In this document: one piece after another, positions 40,112 through 50,582 of the stretch
How positions within the stretch are numbered: position 1 is the first letter of the stretch
How the letters are laid out: every line of letters begins with the position of its first letter
DNA from: an uncultured Croceicoccus sp.
Lineage (GTDB): Bacteria; Pseudomonadota; Alphaproteobacteria; Sphingomonadales; Sphingomonadaceae
DNA: 64,000 nucleotides
Assembly: GCF_947496385.1 (NCBI RefSeq)
Contig: NZ_CANMCP010000001.1
Location: 186,001 to 250,000, forward strand
Direction: 5' to 3'
Notes under the pieces: model-generated
Database searches by the model: none
What the model was told of the DNA's origin: nothing
The model's input: only the letters and a program-made list of their open reading frames with translations
Position numbers and translations under genes: made by a program

Positions 40112-42958
40112 TCACTTGCGCCGCCGGATTTCGTCTTCGACCGACAGGCCGAGGGCATCGGAAACAAGGGCTGCCTGCTGCTCCGCATGGCGCGAGGCCA
40201 GGCCGGTCGCGGGCGAGGCCGTCGGCTGCCGCCCGGCATAGCGGGGGCGGCGCACCGGCGCTTCGGCTTCGGCGAGCGCCTGCTCGATCTGGCTTTCGAC
40301 AAAGAACCATGCGCCATTGTTGCGCGGCTCTTCCTGACACCAGACCACTTCCTCCACGTTCTTCATCCGGGCGATGCGGGTCGCCAGCGGTTCGCCGGGG
40401 AAGGGGTAGAGCTGCTCGATGCGAACGATGCTCGTATCATCCTGCTCCGCGGCGTCGCGCGCCTCGATCAGGTCGTAGGCGACCTTGCCCGAACACAGCA
40501 CGAGCCGCTTCACCTTCTCGTCCGCGATGTCCTTCGTGTCGGACAGGATGCGGCGGAAATGACGATCGCCCAGGAATTCGTCCCGTGCCGACCGCGCCAT
40601 CGGATGCCGCAGCAACGATTTGGGCGTCATGATGATGAGCGGCTTGCGGAACGGGCGCAGCATCTGCCGCCGCAGGACATGGAAATAATTCGCGGGCGAG
40701 GTGATGTTGCACACCTGGATGTTGTCGCCCGCGCACAGCTGCAGAAACCGTTCGAGCCGGGCGGAGCTGTGCTCCGGTCCTTGCCCCTCGTACCCGTGCG
40801 GGAGCAGCATCACGAGACCATTGGCCCGGAGCCATTTCGCTTCGCCGGCGGCGATGAACTGATCAATCATGATCTGCGCGCCATTGGCGAAATCGCCGAA
40901 CTGCGCCTCCCACAGCACGAGCGATTTAGGATCGGCAAGCGCATAGCCATATTCGAAGCCCAGCACGCCATATTCGGACAGCGGGCTGTCATAGACCTCG
41001 AACCGTCCATGGGGGACTTGGCAGAGCGGGATATATTTGCGCTCGTCCTCCTGATCGACCCAGGCGGCGTGCCGCTGCGAGAACGTGCCGCGGCCCGAAT
41101 CCTGACCCGACAGCCGCACCGCGAACCCTTCGGATACCAGCGAACCAAAGGCCAGCGCCTCCGCCGTGGCCCAGTCGAAGCCGGACTTCCCGTCGAACAT
41201 CTCGCGCTTCGCGTCGAGCACGCGGCCCAGCGTGCGGTGGATCTTGAGATCGTCCGGCACGGTCGTCAGCGTGCGGCCAAGGCTGTCGAACAGCTTGCCC
41301 TCGATGCCGGTGTCGACGCTGCGCCGGGCGGTTTCCGGGTCGGCCGGCTTGTTGAGGCCGGACCACCGGCCTGCGAACCAGTCAGCCTGGTTCGGCTTGT
41401 AGCTTTTCGCCGCGGCGAACTCTTCCTCGAGATGGTCGGTGAAGCTCTTTTCCTGCTCCTTCTCCCACTCGGCGTCGATCACGCCTTCCTCGCGCAGCCG
41501 CTCGCTATAGAGCGCGGCGACGCCGGGATGGTTCTTGATCTGCTTGTACATCAATGGCTGCGTAAAGCTCGGCTCGTCGCCCTCGTTATGGCCGAAGCGG
41601 CGATAGCACCACATGTCGATGACGATGTCGCGCCCGAATTTCTGACGATACTCGATGGCCAGTTTGCAGCAGAACGTGACCGCTTCGGGATCGTCGCCAT
41701 TGACGTGCAGGATGGGCGCCATGACCCCCTTCGCCACGTCGGAGGGATAGGGGCTCGACCGCGCGAATTGCGGGCTGGTGGTAAAGCCGATCTGGTTGTT
41801 GATGACGAAATGGATGCAGCCGCCGGTGTTGTATCCGCGAATGCCCGAAAAGCCGAGGCACTCCCACACGATGCCCTGTCCCGCAAACGCCGCGTCGCCG
41901 TGGATCAGCACGGGGAGCACCTGCTTGTGCTTGCCGCGGCCTTCCTCGTCGGTGCCGATGTCGTCGTGGAACGTCTGCTGCGCGCGGACCTTGCCCAGCA
42001 CGACGGGATCGACCGCCTCAAGGTGGGAGGGGTTGGGCACGAGGCTCATATGGACCTTGATGCCGTCGAATTCGCGGTCGGTGCTCGTGCCGAGGTGATA
42101 TTTCACGTCGCCCGACCCGCCGACATCCTCGGGGTTGGCGCTGCCGCCCGAAAACTCGTGGAAGATCACCTTGTAAGGCTTGCCCATGACATTGGCGAGC
42201 ACGTTCAGCCGGCCGCGATGCGCCATGCCGTAAACGACCTCGCGAACGCCCAGCGCGCCGCCATATTTGATGACCGATTCCAGCGCGGGGATCATCGCCT
42301 CGCCGCCGTCGAGGCCGAAACGCTTCGTCCCGACATATTTCTTGCCGAGGAATTTCTCGTATTGCTCGCCGCGGATCACGGCGGACAGGATCGCCTTCTT
42401 GCCCATCAGCGTGAAGTCGATGGACTTGTCCGCGCCTTCCATCCGCTCCTGAAGGAAGCGGCGTTCCTCCACGTCCGAGATGTGCATGTATTCGAGACCG
42501 ACGCTGCCGCAATAATTGGCGCGCAGAATATCGACCATCTCGCGAACCGTGGTCCATTCCAGGCCCAGATTCCCGCCGATATAGACCGGCTTGTCGAGGT
42601 CGTCGCCCTTGAAGCCGTGATATTCCGGCTCGAGATCGGCGGGAAGCTCGCGATGGGAAAGGCCCAGCGGATCGAGATCGGCCGCAAGGTGCCCGCGCAC
42701 GCGATAGGTGCGCAGAAGCAGCATCGCACGGACCGATGCATCGGCGGCGGCCTCGACCGCCTTCTCATCGACCGGGGCGCCCTTTTTCTTGGCCGCGTCC
42801 TTGACCTCGGCCTTCATGCGCGTGGGATCGAGCGCCTGCGTCAGATCGTCGAACGCTCCGTCGCCCGTCATCGGCCAGGCCTTGCGCGCCCAGCTCGGAC
42901 CTTGCTGCGGTCCGTCGTAATCGAGGTCGGGGAGGGGGGACGAATTGTCGTTAGCCAT
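40112..42958 (-). CDS. sucA: 2-oxoglutarate dehydrogenase E1
   Basis: About 948 aa, thiamine-diphosphate decarboxylase component. N-terminal RVRGHLAADLDPLGL, YGMAHRGRLNVLANVMGKPY, the ThDP motif HGDAAFAGQGIVWECLGF, then LLPHGYEGQGPEHSSARLER and QLYPFPGEPL at the C-terminus. The ATG at 42958 (MANDNSS) is my choice; an in-frame TTG at 42967 would add three residues. Followed after 65 bases by odhB. Confidence 0.97.
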   Translation of the reverse strand: MANDNSSPLPDLDYDGPQQGPSWARKAWPMTGDGAFDDLTQALDPTRMKAEVKDAAKKKGAPVDEKAVEAAADASVRAMLLLRTYRVRGHLAADLDPLGLSHRELPADLEPEYHGFKGDDLDKPVYIGGNLGLEWTTVREMVDILRANYCGSVGLEYMHISDVEERRFLQERMEGADKSIDFTLMGKKAILSAVIRGEQYEKFLGKKYVGTKRFGLDGGEAMIPALESVIKYGGALGVREVVYGMAHRGRLNVLANVMGKPYKVIFHEFSGGSANPEDVGGSGDVKYHLGTSTDREFDGIKVHMSLVPNPSHLEAVDPVVLGKVRAQQTFHDDIGTDEEGRGKHKQVLPVLIHGDAAFAGQGIVWECLGFSGIRGYNTGGCIHFVINNQIGFTTSPQFARSSPYPSDVAKGVMAPILHVNGDDPEAVTFCCKLAIEYRQKFGRDIVIDMWCYRRFGHNEGDEPSFTQPLMYKQIKNHPGVAALYSERLREEGVIDAEWEKEQEKSFTDHLEEEFAAAKSYKPNQADWFAGRWSGLNKPADPETARRSVDTGIEGKLFDSLGRTLTTVPDDLKIHRTLGRVLDAKREMFDGKSGFDWATAEALAFGSLVSEGFAVRLSGQDSGRGTFSQRHAAWVDQEDERKYIPLCQVPHGRFEVYDSPLSEYGVLGFEYGYALADPKSLVLWEAQFGDFANGAQIMIDQFIAAGEAKWLRANGLVMLLPHGYEGQGPEHSSARLERFLQLCAGDNIQVCNITSPANYFHVLRRQMLRPFRKPLIIMTPKSLLRHPMARSARDEFLGDRHFRRILSDTKDIADEKVKRLVLCSGKVAYDLIEARDAAEQDDTSIVRIEQLYPFPGEPLATRIARMKNVEEVVWCQEEPRNNGAWFFVESQIEQALAEAEAPVRRPRYAGRQPTASPATGLASRHAEQQAALVSDALGLSVEDEIRRRK

Positions 42959-43069
42959 GGCGCTCAATCTCGCAGCCTGCCGGGGGTTCCGGCGAAAATA
43001 TGAAAATCGTGGCGGGCCGGATCACGCAGCACCCTGTGCCGCATGCCGCGATCCGGCCCACCCGCGGCC

Positions 43070-43960
43070 TCAGGCCATTTCCTTCAGCAGAGCGTCGAGC
43101 GTCTCGCCGAGCTTGGACGGGGAGGGCGAGACGCGGATGCCCGCATCCTCCATCGCCGCGATCTTGTCGTCGGCGCCGCCCTGGCCGCCCGAAACGATGG
43201 CGCCCGCATGGCCCATGCGCCGGCCCGGAGGCGCGGTGCGGCCCGCGATGAAGCCGACCATCGGCTTCTTGCGGCCCTTGGCGGCCTGGTCCTTGATAAA
43301 CTGCGCGGCTTCTTCCTCGGCGCTGCCGCCGATCTCGCCGATCATGATGATCGACTTGGTCTCGTCGTCGGACAGGAACAGGTCGAGCACGTCGATGAAA
43401 TTCGTGCCGTTTACGGGGTCGCCGCCAATGCCGACCGCCGTCGTCTGGCCAAGGCCGACCGCCGTCGTCTGATGCACCGCTTCATAGGTGAGCGTGCCCG
43501 AACGGGACACGACGCCGACGCTGCCCTTCTTGAAGATGGAGCCGGGCATGATGCCGATCTTGCACTCGCCGGGGGTCAGGACGCCGGGGCAGTTCGGCCC
43601 GATGAGGCGCGACTTGCTGCCTTCCAGTGCACGCTTCACGCGCACCATGTCGAGCACCGGGATGCCTTCGGTAATCGCCACGATCAACTCCATCTCCGCG
43701 TCGATTGCCTCGAGAATGGAGTCGGCGGCGAACGGCGGCGGCACGTAGATGCACGATGCGGTCGCGCCGGTTTCGGCCTTCGCCTCGGCGACGGTGTTGA
43801 AATTGGGCAGGCCGATATGCGTCGTGCCGCCCTTGCCCGGCGTCACGCCCGCGACCATCTGCGTGCCGTAATCCAGCGCCTGCTGCGTGTGGAACGTGCC
43901 GGTCGAACCGGTCATGCCCTGCGTGATGACCTTGGTATTCTTGTCTACGAGAATGCTCAT
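43070..43960 (-). CDS. sucD: Succinyl-CoA synthetase alpha subunit
   Basis: 296 aa; forms the phosphohistidine and CoA-binding half of the enzyme (substrate-level phosphorylation step). CoA-binding [53 protein letters not shown] and the phosphorylated His in [15 protein letters not shown] precedes ATG 43960. The partner beta subunit, sucC, usually adjacent in other bacteria, is absent here; the neighbour is mdh, 34 bases upstream. Confidence 0.97.
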   Translation of the reverse strand: MSILVDKNTKVITQGMTGSTGTFHTQQALDYGTQMVAGVTPGKGGTTHIGLPNFNTVAEAKAETGATASCIYVPPPFAADSILEAIDAEMELIVAITEGIPVLDMVRVKRALEGSKSRLIGPNCPGVLTPGECKIGIMPGSIFKKGSVGVVSRSGTLTYEAVHQTTAVGLGQTTAVGIGGDPVNGTNFIDVLDLFLSDDETKSIIMIGEIGGSAEEEAAQFIKDQAAKGRKKPMVGFIAGRTAPPGRRMGHAGAIVSGGQGGADDKIAAMEDAGIRVSPSPSKLGETLDALLKEMA

Positions 43961-43994
43961 CTCGATCTCCTCTTGATTGACAGGCGGCCAGGGC

Positions 43995-45062
<1,068 letters not shown>

Positions 45063-45199
45063 TCACCCGATTGCAACCGCCAAAACGATAGGGTGCCAAC
45101 AATCTTTGATAACACTTCGCAATATCAAGAAGTGCATCCGCATGCAAGGTCGCGCGGGGGCTGGTCCGCTTTTCCGCCCCGCGCTAAACCGGATCGCAT

Positions 45200-45499
45200 A
45201 TGCGGCGAGACGAACTTGAAAGCGAATGGCTGCGGCTCACGCGCGAGAATCTGCCCCGCGTGGCCGCATCGCACGGCTGGCCGGTGCGCCATGATCATTG
45301 CTTTGCCCGCATCCTGCTCGACAATGCATGCGGCGGGCGGTGGTACGATCATGTCGCGGGGCGCCCGGCCTATCGCCACGCGCCGCCGGACATGTTGAAC
45401 CGCGCAATCGCATTGGGAGAACGCTGCCTTGCCGACCCGGCCCTGCTGCCGGCGTTGAACGCGCGTTCGCTTCGCTGGCGCGGGAAGGGCGGCGGTTAG
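45200..45499 (+). CDS. Small conserved-looking protein of unknown function
   Basis: 99 aa, soluble. The sequence has a strongly ordered feel: RDELESEWLRLTRENLPRVA, then HDHCFARILLDNACGGRWYD, then GRPAYRHAPPDMLNRAIALG. The Cys/His/Asp pattern could coordinate a metal, but I recognise no named family. ATG 45200, oriented away from mdh; the 242-base gap holds an imperfect inverted repeat (ACACTTC / GAAGTGC) around 45111-45135. Codon use is like that of its neighbours. Confidence 0.65.
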   Translation: MRRDELESEWLRLTRENLPRVAASHGWPVRHDHCFARILLDNACGGRWYDHVAGRPAYRHAPPDMLNRAIALGERCLADPALLPALNARSLRWRGKGGG

Positions 45500-45637
45500 T
45501 CGAACACCGTTTCCCGCGTTTCCCGACACGCCCGCCCCGCCGCAATCGCTCCATCGCGCATATCGCCGGCCACAACGCAAACCGGACCGGCGCGGGTCGC
45601 CCCGGCCGGTCCGATCTTACGTCACCAGATTCGAGAA

Positions 45638-47866
45638 TCAGCCGGTTTCGTCGGCATTCGTCGGTTCGGAATCGCCCGGAATGAAACCGCGCGCCTCCAG
45701 CATCGGCTCCACCCGCGGGTCATGCCCGGTCAGCGTGCGAAACGCCTTCCCGTAATCGAGCGTCCCGCCGCGCGACAGCACCACGTCGCGATACCGATCG
45801 CCATTCGCGCGGGTCATGCCGCCATTGGCATCGAACCAGGTGCCGACATCGTGATACAGCATCTCGGTCCACAGATAGGCGTGATAGCCCGCCGAGTAGG
45901 AGCTGCCCCCGAACACGTGCCGGAAATAGGGCGAGCTGTAACGCGGCGGCACCATCCCGGTATTCAGCCTGGTGTCGGCCAGCGCGCGGGCCTGGAACGG
46001 GGCCACGCCGGTCGGCACCTGCGCCGGGGTCAGCGTGTGCCACGACATGTCCATCATCGCCGCGGCGAGCGTCTCGCCAAGGGCGAAGCCCTGGTTGAAC
46101 TTCGCCGCCGCGTCGATCTTGTCCATCAACTGCTGCGGGATCTGCTCGCCGGTGCGGTAATGCTTGGCATAATTGGCCAGCACGCGCGGCTCGCTCGCCC
46201 ATTTCTCGTTCATCTGCGACGGGAATTCGACGAAATCGCGCGCGACCGCCGTGCCCGACATCGAGGCATATTCCTGATCCGCGAAGAAGCCGTGCAGCGC
46301 ATGGCCGAATTCGTGGAACATCGTCGTCGTTTCGTCGAAGGTCAGCAGCGTCGGCTCGCCCGCGCCGGGCTTCGGGATGTTGAGCACGTTGTAGATGACC
46401 GGCTTCGTGCCGTCGCGATGCGACTGATCGACGAAGTTCGACATCCACGCCCCGCCGCGCTTGCTCTCGCGCTGATACGGATCGAAATAGAACAGGCCCA
46501 GTTCGGACCCGTCGCGGTCGAACACCGTATAGGTGGTGACATCGGGGTGATAGACGGGAATGTCGTCGCGTTTCGCAAAGGTCAGGCCGTAAAGCTGGTT
46601 CGCGGCATAGAACACCCCGTTTTCGAGCACGTTGTTCATCTCGAAATAGGGTTTGATCTCATCCTCGTCGAGATCGTATTCCGCCTTGCGCACCTTCTCC
46701 GCATAATAGCTCCAGTCCCACGGCTGCACCGTGAAATTGCCGCCCTCGGCGCGGATCATCGCGTTCAGCTTGGCGGCTTCGCGCGTCTGCGCCTGCGCCG
46801 TGGCGGGGGCGAGGCCGCGCATGAATTCGATCGCCGCATCGGGGCTCTCGATCATGCGGTCGTACATCTGCCACTCGGCGAAATTGTCCTCGCCGAACAG
46901 CGCCGCTTTCTCGGCGCGCAGCTTGACCAGTTCCAGAACGATTGCGTTGGTGTCGTCCTCGCCGCCCTGCGAATTGCGCGTCAGGCTGGCCTCGAACAGG
47001 CGGCGGCGCGTTTCCCGATTGTCGAGGCTGGAGAGCAGCGGCTGCTGCGTCGTGTTCTGCAGCACCAGCGCATATTGCCCGGCCTTGCCCCGCGATGCCG
47101 CCGCATCGGCCGCGGCCTCGATCTGCGCGTCGCTCAACCCGGCGAGCATCGCCCGGTCCGCCACGATCAGCGCGGCATCGTTCGTGCCCGCGGTAACCTT
47201 CTGCCCGAACTGCGTGGTGAGCGTCGACATGCGCGTGTTGAGATCGCGCAGGCGGGCCTTGTCCGCATCGGACAGGTTGGCGCCGGCATGGACGAACTGC
47301 TTGTACGTTTCCTCCAGCAGGGCGGCATCGTCGACCGTCATGCTCATCGCGGCGCGATTGTCGTAAACCGCCTTCACCCGCGCGAACAGCGGCGCGTTGA
47401 GGTAGATCGCGTCGGAGTGCGCCGCCATCTCGGGGCTGATCTCGGTTTCGACGGCGTCCAGCGTGTCGTTCGTATTGGCCCCCGTCACGGCATAGAATGC
47501 CCGCGCCGCACGGCCCAGCAATTCGCCCGATGCGTCGAGTGCCGCGATCGTGTTGGCAAAGGTCGGCGCCGCCGGATTATTGGCGATGGCCGCGACCTCG
47601 GCTTTTTGAATCGCCATGCCCTGACGCATCGCGGGCAGGTAATCGCTGTCCTCGATCTTCGTGAAATCGGGCGCGTGAAAGGGAAGATCGGACGGGGTGG
47701 CGAACACGCCGGTCGCCTGCGGGACCGCGCTCATGTCCGGCATGCCGCCGGTTCCCGGAAGCGCCGCGGCGCCGGTCGCCGGGGTCATCGTATCATTGTC
47801 CATCGTCGCGCATCCCCCAAGGGTCAGCGCAAAAGCTGCGCTCGCCAGTAATCCTGTCCGCGTCAA
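45638..47866 (-). CDS. M3 family peptidyl-dipeptidase (Dcp-like), lipoprotein
   Basis: 742 aa zinc metallopeptidase. HEFGHALHG is the HExxH-type motif (His-Glu-Phe-Gly-His), with the third ligand Glu in the following helix. The signal peptide and lipobox LTLGGCATM (Cys about residue 18) make it a lipoprotein, so unlike cytoplasmic E. coli Dcp it probably acts in the periplasm. The start is TTG 47866: AGGAGG at 47873-47878 lies 6 bases upstream, while the ATG at 47887 has no site and contains this AGGAGG inside its coding part. Confidence 0.92.
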   Translation of the reverse strand: MTRTGLLASAAFALTLGGCATMDNDTMTPATGAAALPGTGGMPDMSAVPQATGVFATPSDLPFHAPDFTKIEDSDYLPAMRQGMAIQKAEVAAIANNPAAPTFANTIAALDASGELLGRAARAFYAVTGANTNDTLDAVETEISPEMAAHSDAIYLNAPLFARVKAVYDNRAAMSMTVDDAALLEETYKQFVHAGANLSDADKARLRDLNTRMSTLTTQFGQKVTAGTNDAALIVADRAMLAGLSDAQIEAAADAAASRGKAGQYALVLQNTTQQPLLSSLDNRETRRRLFEASLTRNSQGGEDDTNAIVLELVKLRAEKAALFGEDNFAEWQMYDRMIESPDAAIEFMRGLAPATAQAQTREAAKLNAMIRAEGGNFTVQPWDWSYYAEKVRKAEYDLDEDEIKPYFEMNNVLENGVFYAANQLYGLTFAKRDDIPVYHPDVTTYTVFDRDGSELGLFYFDPYQRESKRGGAWMSNFVDQSHRDGTKPVIYNVLNIPKPGAGEPTLLTFDETTTMFHEFGHALHGFFADQEYASMSGTAVARDFVEFPSQMNEKWASEPRVLANYAKHYRTGEQIPQQLMDKIDAAAKFNQGFALGETLAAAMMDMSWHTLTPAQVPTGVAPFQARALADTRLNTGMVPPRYSSPYFRHVFGGSSYSAGYHAYLWTEMLYHDVGTWFDANGGMTRANGDRYRDVVLSRGGTLDYGKAFRTLTGHDPRVEPMLEARGFIPGDSEPTNADETG

Positions 47867-47872
47867 ATCGTT

Positions 47873-47878
47873 CCTCCT
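47873..47878 (-). promoter_or_regulatory. Shine-Dalgarno that fixes a TTG start
   Basis: Perfect AGGAGG (minus strand) 6 bases before the TTG at 47866. It lies inside the reading frame of the alternative ATG at 47887, which itself has no recognisable site, so it decides the start of the M3 peptidase in favour of TTG. Confidence 0.7.
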
Positions 47879-48001
47879 GTCAAACATTTACGACGTGATA
47901 ACGCCTCATGGTTGAACCGGACATTGATAGCAAATGAAACGACCGCCACCCTTTCATGAAAAGGGGGCGGCCGTGTCATGGCCGAAGCGGCCGGCAATGG
48001 T

Positions 48002-48169
48002 TCAGAACGCAAATCCCGCGCCGGTCGAAACCCCTGCATATCCCTTCGTATCGATCGAGCCGTTGAGCTTGAAGACGGTTCGCCCCTCGTTCGCGGCGAG
48101 CGATGCGCCGATGGCAAAGGCGATCTGCCCCCTGAAATGCCCGATCCGCATGCGCGCCACGCGTGTCAC
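48002..48169 (-). pseudogene. Remnant of a YadA-type trimeric autotransporter anchor
   Basis: A 55-codon frame that ends in Phe and reads MRIGHFRGQIAFAIGASLAA, NEGRTVFKLNGSIDTKGYAG, VSTGAGFAF. This matches the last three beta-strands of the YadA anchor domain (RGQsAvAvG, then KxxgSvdtkGnvGaGvGfxF), including the aromatic last residue of outer-membrane barrels. The first strand and the whole passenger are missing. A GTG at 48169 overlaps the thpR stop (GTGA), and the frame is blocked upstream at 48227. So it is either a decayed gene end or a mini-ORF fused to the thpR operon. Probably not functional. Confidence 0.6.
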
Positions 48170-48699
48170 CGCATCGGGTAGGACACCGCCGGCTCGTAAT
48201 GCGATCCGCCGCGGCTCAGATGGCTTTCATAAAGGACGAAGCGACCCACCTCGAACTGCGGCGTGCGAAGCGTGGCATGCGCGCGCAGGAAATCGCCGAT
48301 CGAACCGCTCGCCAAATTCAGCCGGGCCAGCGTCACATGCGGCACGAAGCGCCGGGTTTCCGGCTCGCACCCCGCCGCGCGGCACGCCTGCTCGACCTTG
48401 CGCTGTAACGTGAGCAGCGGGTCGCAACGCGGCACCCCCGCCCAAACCGCCGTCGCCCGCCCCTTGCGCGCGAAATGGCCGATCCCCTCGAAACGCAGCG
48501 GAAAGGCGTCCTGCACCACGCGGGACAGCGCATCGGCGACATCATTGGCGAGCGGGCGGTCCACCTCGCCGATAAAGCGCAGCGTGAGATGCAATTGCGC
48601 ATCCGATTGCCAGCGCGCATTCTCGATCCCGTCCATCGTGTCGATCAGCGCATCGCCAATCGCTTCGGGCAGGGGGATGCCGACGAAAAGCCTGTGCAC
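48166..48699 (-). CDS. thpR: RNA 2',3'-cyclic phosphodiesterase (2H family)
   Basis: 177 aa cytoplasmic protein of the 2H phosphoesterase superfamily (formerly LigT, 2'-5' RNA ligase). Two HxTx active-site motifs are seen: HLTLRF and HVTLAR. HRLFVGIPLPEAIGDAL start and WAGVP are family typical. The GTG start at 48699 is the best fit, 8 bases after the vWA lipoprotein gene, so the two are probably one transcript. A longer Arg-rich frame upstream is unlikely. Confidence 0.9.
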   Translation of the reverse strand: MHRLFVGIPLPEAIGDALIDTMDGIENARWQSDAQLHLTLRFIGEVDRPLANDVADALSRVVQDAFPLRFEGIGHFARKGRATAVWAGVPRCDPLLTLQRKVEQACRAAGCEPETRRFVPHVTLARLNLASGSIGDFLRAHATLRTPQFEVGRFVLYESHLSRGGSHYEPAVSYPMR

Positions 48700-48707
48700 G
48701 GCGGCCG

Positions 48708-50522
48708 CTACGGCGCGGAATCGCCGCGCATCAATGCGGCGGCCCGCGCGGCGAGGGCGGCAAATTCCGCGCGAAGCGGGCCGGCGCCCCCCTGCGCCCG
48801 GGCCAGCGCGGCGCTGTCGTCCAATGTCCACGCCCCCAACCTGTCATCCCCGCGCAGGGCCTGCCCATATCCCGCCACCGCGAGCGCGAAGGCCATGTCC
48901 CCGCGCGCCGGTTCCGCCGCGGCGATCATGCCCGCGGGGAGCGCCCGTTCGATCAACATGGACCGCGCACCCTCCGGCAATTTATACCGCAGGCGGACCA
49001 CCGCCATCTCGCCCGACCGGTCGCCGCGCGCGGCGGGGCGCGCATTGGCCTCGTACCGGCGTTCGGGAAACCACCCCTTCGCACCCGCCGGGACGATTTC
49101 GTAAAGCGCGGTCACCTGGTGGCCCGCGCCGATCTCGCCCGCATCCACCCGGTCATTGGCGAAATCCTGTTCGGCGAGCGCCCGGTTTTCATAGCCGATG
49201 AAGCGATATTCCGCGACATGGGCCGGATTGAACTCGACCTGTATCTTCACATCCTTCGCAATGGTGACGAGCGTCGCGGCCAGCTCCTCGTCCAGCACCT
49301 TGGCCGCTTCCTCCGCGCGGTCGATATAGAAATAATTGCCGTTCCCGTGGTCGGCGATCTGTTCCATCATCGCCTCGTTGTAATTGCCCGTGCCATAGCC
49401 CAGCGTGGTGAGCGAAATGCCGCCCTCCCGCTCGCGCTCCACCATGTCGATCAGCGCATCCGTATCGGTCAGTCCGACATTGAAATCGCCATCGGTGGCC
49501 AGCATGATGCGATTGACCTCGCCCGCGCGATAGTTCTGCCGCGCCAGATCATAGGCGAGTTCGAGCGCCGCGCCCCCCGCCGTCGACCCGGCCGCCGACA
49601 GCCCGGCAATCGCGTTCATCACCGCAGGCTTGTAGTTCGTGGGTCTGAGAGCGACGCGCGTTTGGCCCGAATAGGTCACGATGCTCACCCGGTCGTCGGG
49701 GCGCAAACGCTCCGCCGTGAGGGCCAGCGAACATTGCACCAGCGGCAGCTTGTTCCGCGTCGCCATCGAACCCGACACATCGACGAGGAAAACGAGATTG
49801 ACCGGCCCGCGCGTCTCCCGGTCCGGCGCCACGCTCGACAATCCGATGCGCAGCACGCGCGTCTCCGCGTTCCACGGCGTGCGCGCCATGTCGGCGGAAA
49901 TGGTGAAGGGCGGGCCGTCCGCGTCCGGCGCGGGATAGGCGTAGCGGAAATAGTTGAGCATCTCCTCGGTCCGCACCGCGGCCTGCGGCGGGAGGTCGCC
50001 ATCCCCGATCATGCGCCGCACATTGGCGTAGCTGCCGGTGTCGACATCCACCGCAAAGGTGGACACCGGCGCCTCGGCAACGCGCTGCACATCGGCGACC
50101 TCCTCGCCCGCATAGCGTTCGCGGTTCTGCGCCGCGGGGGCGTAGCCGATCTGCGGCTGGACCATCGGCGCGGCGGCGGCCAGCGGCGGAGGAGGAGGGG
50201 GCGGCGGGGGAGGGGGAGGCGGCGGCGACCCGGCGGTCCGGTTTACAGGCGGCGCGCCCGGTGCAGGCGTCCCCGATGGCGCGCCCGTGAGCACGATCTC
50301 TTCCATGTCCTCGCCCGGATCGAGGAACGGCGCACAGATGCGCGCGGCCTCCGTGTCCGCCGATGCCGCGCGCAACGGGGCCGCATCACCGCCGGGCGCT
50401 GCGGCGAACGGAACCTGCGGCGATGGCGGCGCCACGGGCGTTGCGGGCGCGGGCGTCGTCGCGCACCCGCCCAGCGTCATCGCCATTGCGCCAAGCCAGA
50501 GCGCGTGTTTTCCTGCCATCAT
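48708..50522 (-). CDS. von Willebrand factor A domain lipoprotein (YfbK-like)
   Basis: 604 aa. Signal peptide with lipobox (MAMTLGGCATT). Residues about 25-130 are Pro/Ala-rich with a run of 14 prolines. VPXS-like VSTFAVDVDTGSYANVRRMI starts the vWF_A N-terminal region; the vWA domain follows (about residues 235-420) with the MIDAS motif FLVDVSGSMA and later TDGDFNVGLTD. The C-terminal DUF3520-type region ends with AALMRGDSAP. ATG 50522 has GGGAG 7 bases upstream; another ATG follows at 50519. Located in the envelope; role unknown. Confidence 0.87.
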   Translation of the reverse strand: MMAGKHALWLGAMAMTLGGCATTPAPATPVAPPSPQVPFAAAPGGDAAPLRAASADTEAARICAPFLDPGEDMEEIVLTGAPSGTPAPGAPPVNRTAGSPPPPPPPPPPPPPPLAAAAPMVQPQIGYAPAAQNRERYAGEEVADVQRVAEAPVSTFAVDVDTGSYANVRRMIGDGDLPPQAAVRTEEMLNYFRYAYPAPDADGPPFTISADMARTPWNAETRVLRIGLSSVAPDRETRGPVNLVFLVDVSGSMATRNKLPLVQCSLALTAERLRPDDRVSIVTYSGQTRVALRPTNYKPAVMNAIAGLSAAGSTAGGAALELAYDLARQNYRAGEVNRIMLATDGDFNVGLTDTDALIDMVEREREGGISLTTLGYGTGNYNEAMMEQIADHGNGNYFYIDRAEEAAKVLDEELAATLVTIAKDVKIQVEFNPAHVAEYRFIGYENRALAEQDFANDRVDAGEIGAGHQVTALYEIVPAGAKGWFPERRYEANARPAARGDRSGEMAVVRLRYKLPEGARSMLIERALPAGMIAAAEPARGDMAFALAVAGYGQALRGDDRLGAWTLDDSAALARAQGGAGPLRAEFAALAARAAALMRGDSAP

Positions 50523-50582
50523 CGCGTATCTCCCATTCCGCGCACCCATGCTGAACACCGGCGTTGCGCAGCGCAAGCGCGA

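Noticed and set aside
47941-47972. Inverted repeat CCGCC-a-CCCTTT / AAAGGGGGCGG before the M3 peptidase gene
   Set aside because: Could be a terminator of the thpR operon, but the T run is broken and a bulge interrupts the stem; too weak to list.
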